Source of the DNA: Sphingobium yanoikuyae
Lineage (GTDB): Bacteria; Pseudomonadota; Alphaproteobacteria; Sphingomonadales; Sphingomonadaceae
DNA length: 64,000 bases
Reading direction: 5' to 3'
NCBI RefSeq assembly: GCF_034424525.1
Contig: NZ_CP139979.1
Coordinates: 1,751,001 to 1,815,000 of the forward strand
The notes under the pieces were generated by a model. The model saw only the letters and a program-made list of their open reading frames with translations. It was not told the origin of the DNA and ran no database searches. The position numbers and the translations under genes are program-made. Below are positions 59,626-64,000 of this stretch, piece by piece (within the stretch, counting starts at the first letter, position 1; each line of letters starts with the position of its first letter).

Positions 59626-61515
59626 TCATCCTCCTGCATGTACGATGTGAAATTTAGCCCTCGGAGCGGCGGGCCGGGATCGTCTTGCAAGCCAGCGGCC
59701 CAGGCTTGCGACCCGGTAGGCAGCGAATAAGGGGGCGGCATCATTGGCCATGGACTGATCGAACTGCGTGATGGCCGTGCGGGCCACATCGATGTCGATA
59801 AATGGCGCCAGCATGTCAGCCTGCGCATCCAGCATCGTCAGCAAGGATGCCCGGTGACGCGCCATGCCTGTTCCCAACTGGCCGGCAAAATTGAACTTGT
59901 CGCGCCGCATTCGGACCTGCTCGGGCAACAGGCCTGCCATGGCGTTCCGCAGGGATGCGCGCGGATAGCCATTGTCGAGCTTGGCGTGGGCCGGGAGCGA
60001 TACGCAGAACTCGACGAGACGGCGATCATAGAATGGGAAGCACAGGCGCACCCCGGCTGCAGCAGCCGAACGATCGAGCACTTCAAACGCATAGGGTTGT
60101 TGTGGCGATGTCAGGGTCGACAGGTGGCGCTGCTGCTCGGTCTGATAGGCCGAGCGGCTGGGCATTGTCGCTGCCCGGCGCAAACCTATGTCTGTACGAC
60201 GGACGAGGTCCGGTGCGACGAGCGCGGTCGTGAAGTTCGGTGAGGTGCGGGGCGGATGTGCATGGTGGACGATGCGCCGCCAATTCTGCCGGAATCGCCG
60301 TATCGTCGCGATATGATCGAAATGGGGAGACGCTGCCTGCCAGGTCGAACAGCGGAGAATATGGGCCAAGCCATGTGCTTCGCGCAACAAGGTGGCCCAG
60401 CGCCGTTCCATCGCCAGTTCGTTCAGCCGCCCAAACCCGTGGGAAACGACTTCATCGCCGCCATGTCCGTCCAGAAGGCGGGGAAGCCCCAGTTGCCGGG
60501 CCCTGTGATAGAGGCGTCGTGAACTGCCCAGATTGTAGGCGAGGCAGGGGCCGTCCTGTTCATTCAGGATCATGTCCAGTTCCTGCAGCGGATCCTGATG
60601 CTCAGTAGGCAGGAAATGGGGGGCAAAACGCCCTGCTTGCAGAATGGATTTTATGTGCGGGCCATCCGTCCAGTTGGGACTTGTGTCGAACGTCATGGAC
60701 AGACTTGGCACGGGCGGTCCCGCCGCCTCGGCCCGCAAGCGCGACGCCATCATGGCGATGGACGAGGAGTCCAGCCCTCCGCTGAGCAACACGCCGGCTT
60801 GTTCGCTGATCCGACACGAGACCGCCTGTTCGAACAAATGGCGGAACTGCTCGGCGGTTTCTTCATCCCTTGGCGGCTGCGATGCCGCCAGATGCCAGTA
60901 ACGGCTGATGGTGAGTTCGTCGCGCGTGACCTGAATGATGTGCCCTGGCGGCAGGCGCCGGATCTCGCGATAGAGCGTCGTCTGGGCATCGCCGACTATG
61001 CCGGCGACAAAATCTGCTGCACCAACTTCGTCGATGGCGGATGAAATCTCCGAACCGAGCAGCGCGCCAATCGTTGTCGCCGCCATGAACAGCCTGGGCG
61101 AAGCATGATAGTAGAACGGGCGGACGCCGAAATGATCACGGGCGCCAAATAATGTCTGTGTCGCTTCGTCCCAGAGCACAAAGGCGAAGTCGCCCAGCAA
61201 CATGGAGGCGCAGTCTGCGCCATAGCGCTCGTACAGCGCGGCGATCAGGCTGGCTTCAGGGAGAACGGGGCGGGGGGGGAGGCCGAGCCGCGCCTCGATT
61301 TCCGCGCGATTGTCGAGCCGGACGTCCGCGGCGACAATGAGGCCCGGACGCCGCTTCTCATGGTCCAACGCCTCCATGCCAGCCCCGGCAAGAATCGTCG
61401 GGCCGCTATCTATTGCGCAACGGACGCCGCGTGATACCAGGGAGGCGATGCCTCCACCGGGCCAATGCCGTGCCGGCCGGCCATCGCGGTGGAACAGGCC
61501 GGCAAAAGCATTCAT
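59626..61515 (-). CDS. Lasso cyclase, asparagine-synthetase-like (C protein)
   Basis: The enzyme adenylates the side-chain carboxylate of the ring Asp/Glu and closes the macrolactam with the core N-terminus. The 629-aa protein has a glutaminase-like N-terminal half (MNAFAGLFHRDGRP, GDFAFVLWDEATQTLFGARD). A synthetase half with the PP-motif SGGLDS (245-250) and DGHGGDEVVSHG follows. The position-2 Cys that generates ammonia in true asparagine synthetases is missing (Asn here), as expected for a cyclase that uses no glutamine. It overlaps B2 by 4 nt (ATGA). Confidence 0.92.
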   Translation of the reverse strand: MNAFAGLFHRDGRPARHWPGGGIASLVSRGVRCAIDSGPTILAGAGMEALDHEKRRPGLIVAADVRLDNRAEIEARLGLPPRPVLPEASLIAALYERYGADCASMLLGDFAFVLWDEATQTLFGARDHFGVRPFYYHASPRLFMAATTIGALLGSEISSAIDEVGAADFVAGIVGDAQTTLYREIRRLPPGHIIQVTRDELTISRYWHLAASQPPRDEETAEQFRHLFEQAVSCRISEQAGVLLSGGLDSSSIAMMASRLRAEAAGPPVPSLSMTFDTSPNWTDGPHIKSILQAGRFAPHFLPTEHQDPLQELDMILNEQDGPCLAYNLGSSRRLYHRARQLGLPRLLDGHGGDEVVSHGFGRLNELAMERRWATLLREAHGLAHILRCSTWQAASPHFDHIATIRRFRQNWRRIVHHAHPPRTSPNFTTALVAPDLVRRTDIGLRRAATMPSRSAYQTEQQRHLSTLTSPQQPYAFEVLDRSAAAAGVRLCFPFYDRRLVEFCVSLPAHAKLDNGYPRASLRNAMAGLLPEQVRMRRDKFNFAGQLGTGMARHRASLLTMLDAQADMLAPFIDIDVARTAITQFDQSMANDAAPLFAAYRVASLGRWLARRSRPAAPRAKFHIVHAGG

Positions 61516-61946
61516 TGCCGGACCAGTCCGTCCAGGTCCGCCAGGACGTTGAAGCCGGCCAAGTCCTGCCGCCTGCCGCCAATAATGGGCCTTGCACGAT
61601 GGTCGAGCAGCCAGGCATGAGCCTGGAAGCTGCCATCTTCGGAGCGGCGTACACCGATCCGGATCCAGCTTTCATGTCCCATCCAGGCGAGCAACGTCCG
61701 CGTGGCCACGGCCTGGGTCAGGCATGTGGCGCCGGGAACAAGTCGTGAGACGATGCTGACAGCGCGGGCGACCTGGCGCACCCAGAGCGGATTGCGCTGG
61801 CCAGTGGATTGCGGCAGCCATTCGCACAGGCGCGCATAGCTGGTGAGGCTGAGGGCAAGGCGGACAGCCAACACCACAGGCAGTGCGACCGGCAGCAGCA
61901 GTGCCAGAAGCAGCCCCGCCAAAGTGCGATCAGGACGCCGGCGCAT
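61512..61946 (-). CDS. Lasso-peptide leader peptidase (B2, transglutaminase-like fold)
   Basis: The cysteine protease removes the leader after the residue following the conserved Thr. The 144-aa protein has an N-terminal hydrophobic helix (LAGLLLALLLPVALPVVLAV) and the catalytic Cys75 in PGATCLTQAVA. His110 is in FQAHAWLLDHRARPIIGG, the usual B2 signature. The third triad residue is not assigned with certainty. It is a separate protein from B1, as in most non-E. coli clusters, and overlaps B1 by 17 nt and C by 4 nt. Confidence 0.92.
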   Translation of the reverse strand: MRRRPDRTLAGLLLALLLPVALPVVLAVRLALSLTSYARLCEWLPQSTGQRNPLWVRQVARAVSIVSRLVPGATCLTQAVATRTLLAWMGHESWIRIGVRRSEDGSFQAHAWLLDHRARPIIGGRRQDLAGFNVLADLDGLVRQ

Positions 61947-62229
61947 GCTGAACGCTGATCAATGTGAACTGCGACAGGTTGCTTAACAGGCTCTCCAGAT
62001 CCTTGCGGCACTGTTCCGGTCGGACATCGAAGCGTTGCTCGATATTGTCCTGCAATGCGCCGACACTGGTGGGGGTCGCGATCGTTTCCCAGACATGGAC
62101 GCCGACGCGATTGAGCGCGAAATAGCGGCTGGAGGTCAGGTCCAGCAAAACCCTCTCATTGTCCAGGTCGCAAAACACGATGTTGGGATCTGCTGCCACG
62201 ATTGTCGCGGATGGCCAGGCGATCGTCAT
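61930..62229 (-). CDS. Lasso-peptide RiPP recognition element (B1, PqqD-like)
   Basis: This small winged-helix RRE protein binds the precursor leader and delivers it to B2. The 99 residues show the PqqD pattern: VLLDLTSSRYFALNRVGVHVWETI (read in two parts: LLDLTSSRYFALN and VGVHVWETI), then VGALQDNIEQRFDV and CRKDLESLLSNL. It lies 72 bp after the precursor stop; that gap contains the hairpin at 62265-62296. It is translationally coupled to B2. Confidence 0.9.
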   Translation of the reverse strand: MTIAWPSATIVAADPNIVFCDLDNERVLLDLTSSRYFALNRVGVHVWETIATPTSVGALQDNIEQRFDVRPEQCRKDLESLLSNLSQFTLISVQHAPAS

Positions 62230-62264
62230 CTTTCTTCCCCGCTACCAAGGGCTTTGCAAGAGAA

Positions 62265-62296
62265 TGGACGCCCCCTCTGTCCGAGAAGGGCGTCCA
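62265..62296 (-). terminator. Hairpin between precursor and B1, probable attenuator or mRNA-stability element
   Basis: On the minus strand TGGACGCCC (62288-62296) pairs perfectly over 9 bp with GGGCGTCCA (62265-62273) around a 14-nt loop, followed by TTCTCTTG. It starts 6 bp after the precursor stop. Partial termination or 3'-end protection here would give much more precursor mRNA than enzyme mRNA, as RiPP clusters need. Confidence 0.75.
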
Positions 62297-62301
62297 CCCC
62301 G

Positions 62302-62442
62302 TTAGGAGAACGTGAGCTCGCCGCGCGGCGTACCGTCCGGGAAGGTCGCGTCCAGGCTTTCGCCGTAGGACGTGCCCTGCGTCAGCGATTCGAACGAGCC
62401 GAGTTCGACGAGCTCGGGCGATTCATAAGACTCCTTTTCCAT
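62302..62442 (-). CDS. Lasso-peptide precursor (A), 46 aa
   Basis: This short gene encodes MEKESYESPELVELG as the start of the leader. The leader has the exact RRE-recognition pattern Tyr6-x-x-Pro9-x-Leu11-x-x-x-Gly15-x5-Thr21. Thr21 as penultimate leader residue puts the cleavage after Gln22. The core would be residues 23-46 (24 aa): ring GTSYGESLD, with Gly1 joined to Asp9 as a nine-residue macrolactam. The tail starts ATFPDG and ends in Phe-Ser. Phe12, Arg18 or Phe23 could act as steric plugs. The C-terminal Ser is the expected target of the adjacent kinase. AGGAG is 7 nt before the ATG. The core matches no lasso peptide I can recall. Confidence 0.92.
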   Translation of the reverse strand: MEKESYESPELVELGSFESLTQGTSYGESLDATFPDGTPRGELTFS

Positions 62443-62609
62443 ACTCAACTCCTCATCATCTGCTGAACCATTCAGCGGATATAAATTGATCGTAAGTAAA
62501 TGTTTAAGTCAAATTCCAATCTATCCGCGGTAACACCTATAGGTATAAACACATATCGCCATGATTTAATTTTGTAGGGCAATGTTTTGTATAAGCTAAC
62601 ATTCAAGGT
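62443..62609. promoter_or_regulatory. AT-rich divergent control region of the lasso cluster
   Basis: This 167-bp region between the precursor (leftward) and the nucleotidyltransferase gene (rightward) is clearly more AT-rich than its surroundings. It holds a 6-bp inverted repeat GCTGAA-cca-TTCAGC (62462-62476), a perfect palindrome ACCTATAGGT (62535-62544) and a leftward TTGACT at about 62507-62512. No good sigma-70 -10 box at standard spacing could be fixed, so promoters are not assigned. Confidence 0.55.
62449..62454 (-). promoter_or_regulatory. Strong ribosome-binding site of the lasso precursor
   Basis: On the minus strand GAGGAG is followed by six bases and the precursor ATG. It is the best-matched ribosome site in the cluster and decides the start of this short gene. 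Confidence 0.8.
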
Positions 62610-63770
62610 GTGACTGATGTGTTGTTAGACCCTTCCAACAAGGCACGGAAAATTGTGGACATCGTGAGATGCCATGTGGCGCTGTCCGTTCCGCAGATGA
62701 TCGTTAGCGCTCCCTCTCCGGCGATCGACGCGGATGATTGGGCGGACATCATAATGGTTGGGAAATCCTGTAAACTTCTGCTGCACCTTGGTGCCGGGCT
62801 CCGCGTCGCTGGGCAGCATATTCCGGACGCCTTCTCGCGCGAGGAGGACAGGTTCAGGAAGTTGACGCTCGCGATGAACGGCGTGAACATCGCTACAATA
62901 ACCAATATATCTAAAGCTCTGATCCGTGATGAGCTGCGATTTATAGTTTTCAAAGGGCCGCTTGCGCAGAGAAGAATCCATGGCGGATACTTTCATCGTC
63001 CCTCATCGGATGTCGATATCCTGATCGATCGCGGTGATCTGCGTCGCTGCACTGCGCTTCTCCAGGAGGCAGGTTATTTCCTGCCCGCGGAATGTGATCG
63101 TATCTGGTGGCGTGCCTTTCTGGGAGAGCAGCATTTCTTCTCGCGTTCGCCGAACCAGGCAACGGTCGACGTTCATCACCGGCTCCAGCAGCCGGGTTGT
63201 CCGCACCCCATGGACGTGGGCGCGTTTCTGCGTGAGCCGGCGGATCAGGAACTGGGGCAGGTAAAGGTTCCCTGCATATCGCCAATCCACGAGATCCTGC
63301 TGGCAAGCCTGAGCTTCGTGAAGTCTTTGACCCAGCATTGCCACGCAGCGGCCTATCTTCTGGACTTCTGTGCCGCAATTGCCGGGCTCGATCATGCGGC
63401 CTTGGCGATTTTGCATCAACGGGCAACGGAGCAGAATATCGAGCATAGCCTGCGCATCACCTTGGCCTGTGCCGAAAGCATGTTCGGCTTGGAAGTACCG
63501 GAATTTGCGGAGCCACTGCCGATCTCGGACCTATTTGGCGCGGATTTGTCCCTGGCCGTCTTCACGCCCGATGATCCGTCCATTGCCTGGCCGCGCTTGC
63601 GGCATTTGCTGTGGCGGCTATGCGATGACCGGCGAGCCGGCCAGAAACTGGGAACATATATGTGGGTCGGTGGCAGCTTCCTGGCGTCCAAGGCAGCGCG
63701 CAAGATACCGGGATGGCCGAAGGAAGATCCCACCATTATCCATGTTGCGCCTGTTGCCGCATCGGGCTGA
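62610..63770 (+). CDS. Nucleotidyltransferase-family protein of the lasso cluster (N protein)
   Basis: The 386-aa protein starts with GTG (MTDVLLDPSNKARK). The NTP_transf_5-type active site is visible: FIVFKGPLAQRRIHGGYFHR (Lys115-Gly116), then DVDILI (Asp134, Asp136), with a third Asp in VDVHHRL (Asp187). Homologues occur in paeninodin/pseudomycoidin-like lasso clusters together with the kinase. There they are associated with further modification of the phosphorylated C-terminus. Here the gene is divergent from the precursor operon, sharing the AT-rich control region. Similar proteins also occur in other natural-product clusters, so the exact reaction is not certain. Confidence 0.8.
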   Translation: MTDVLLDPSNKARKIVDIVRCHVALSVPQMIVSAPSPAIDADDWADIIMVGKSCKLLLHLGAGLRVAGQHIPDAFSREEDRFRKLTLAMNGVNIATITNISKALIRDELRFIVFKGPLAQRRIHGGYFHRPSSDVDILIDRGDLRRCTALLQEAGYFLPAECDRIWWRAFLGEQHFFSRSPNQATVDVHHRLQQPGCPHPMDVGAFLREPADQELGQVKVPCISPIHEILLASLSFVKSLTQHCHAAAYLLDFCAAIAGLDHAALAILHQRATEQNIEHSLRITLACAESMFGLEVPEFAEPLPISDLFGADLSLAVFTPDDPSIAWPRLRHLLWRLCDDRRAGQKLGTYMWVGGSFLASKAARKIPGWPKEDPTIIHVAPVAASG

Positions 63771-63837
63771 TCGCTCCGCGTGAAAAAGCGTCACACCGTT
63801 GCGAACAGATAGTCCGCGTCACTGGCCGCCCGGATCA

Positions 63838-63851
63838 GGGGGGGGGGGGGG
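63838..63851 (+). repeat. Homopolymer run of 14 G
   Basis: Fourteen consecutive G occur between the nucleotidyltransferase gene and the convergent partial gene. It may be a real slippage-prone tract or a sequencing/assembly artefact. Confidence 0.8.
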
Positions 63852-63879
63852 CTGGGTCAGCAACCAGTACTCCCCCCGC

Positions 63880-64000
63880 TTATTGGTGGCATGCCGCGCA
63901 TTCGGCCCTGCTATGCAGGCCGCGCATGATCAGGATGTCCATGAGAATGTCCTGCTTGAAAGGGTTGGGAGTTATTCGCTGATCCGGAAGCAGCGGAGCA
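63880..64000 (-). CDS. 3' end of an unidentified gene ending in a CxxCH motif (5' end outside window)
   Basis: An open leftward frame enters from the right edge and stops at 63880-63882. The visible 39 residues include LLPDQRITPNPFKQDILMDI and end RAECAACHQ. The terminal CAACH has the form of a haem c attachment site, but a haem site in the last seven residues would be unusual, so zinc binding or chance is possible. No family is recognised. It converges on the lasso nucleotidyltransferase gene. Confidence 0.4.
   Translation of the reverse strand, partial: APLLPDQRITPNPFKQDILMDILIMRGLHSRAECAACHQ

Noticed and set aside
59626-61515. True asparagine synthetase B
   Set aside because: The essential N-terminal Cys is absent, and the gene is translationally coupled to lasso B2 and the kinase.

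Overview
The window is high-GC DNA (lower in a few accessory stretches) from an alphaproteobacterium. It is most likely a sphingomonad close to Sphingobium. The reasons are the dusB-ntrB-ntrC-ntrY-ntrX-hfq-hflX order, a fused ispDF, an hfq gene encoding two Hfq domains in tandem, TonB-dependent receptors, and the small Asn/Ala-rich lipoprotein common in this family. The species call is inference; no rRNA is present.

Layout. (1) 1-4.9 kb is one end of an integrative element next to tRNA-Pro(UGG): a truncated trypsin-like protease, small hypothetical genes, a LuxR-type HTH-only protein, a possible MbcA/ParS-like antitoxin, a pair of 243-bp-spaced repeats carrying perfect palindromes, and a 669-aa tyrosine integrase whose start faces the tRNA. 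(2) 5-14.7 kb is chromosome: lipoprotein, M28 peptidase, EttA, a candidate sRNA, a di-haem cytochrome c peroxidase, and a TonB receptor-PhoD phosphatase operon with a possible Pho box. (3) 14.9-21.8 kb is a tightly overlapping eight-gene operon: SPFH-SHOCT protein, two DUF4178 proteins, a small membrane protein, DUF350, membrane-bound spermidine-synthase-like enzyme, lipoprotein FAD oxidoreductase, and SpeD. It looks like a membrane-linked polyamine or aminopropyl system whose product is not known to me. (4) 21.8-38.6 kb holds accessory metabolism and regulation: LysR/aldo-keto reductase/MFS, a beta-propeller sensor kinase, AraC and TMEM175-like genes, and a long leftward run (isochorismatase, alpha/beta hydrolase, XapX, YtcJ-type amidohydrolase, VOC protein, DoxX, porin, DUF1275). 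A response regulator coupled to a stand-alone M17-N domain protein follows. (5) 38.8-56.8 kb is mostly core: acyP, NYN protein, carbonic anhydrase, lipA, COQ10/RatA-like, cinA, ispDF, dusB, the two Ntr two-component pairs, hfq, hflX, nucleosidase plus purine permease, GNAT, mazG.

(6) 56.9-63.8 kb is a lasso-peptide (RiPP) cluster and the most interesting part of the window. Leftward it encodes a 46-aa precursor (62302-62442), an RRE/PqqD protein B1, a B2 leader peptidase, a lasso cyclase C, an HprK-like kinase K and an ABC exporter D. A divergent nucleotidyltransferase-like gene N lies across an AT-rich control region. The precursor has an exact YxxPxLxxxGx5T leader motif. The predicted 24-residue core begins with Gly, has Asp at ring position 9 and ends in Ser. 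A C-terminal Ser beside an HprK-like kinase and a nucleotidyltransferase predicts a lasso peptide that is phosphorylated, and perhaps further derivatised, at its C-terminus. No isopeptidase or TonB receptor accompanies it inside the window. The window ends in the 3' part of an unidentified leftward gene that ends with a CxxCH motif.
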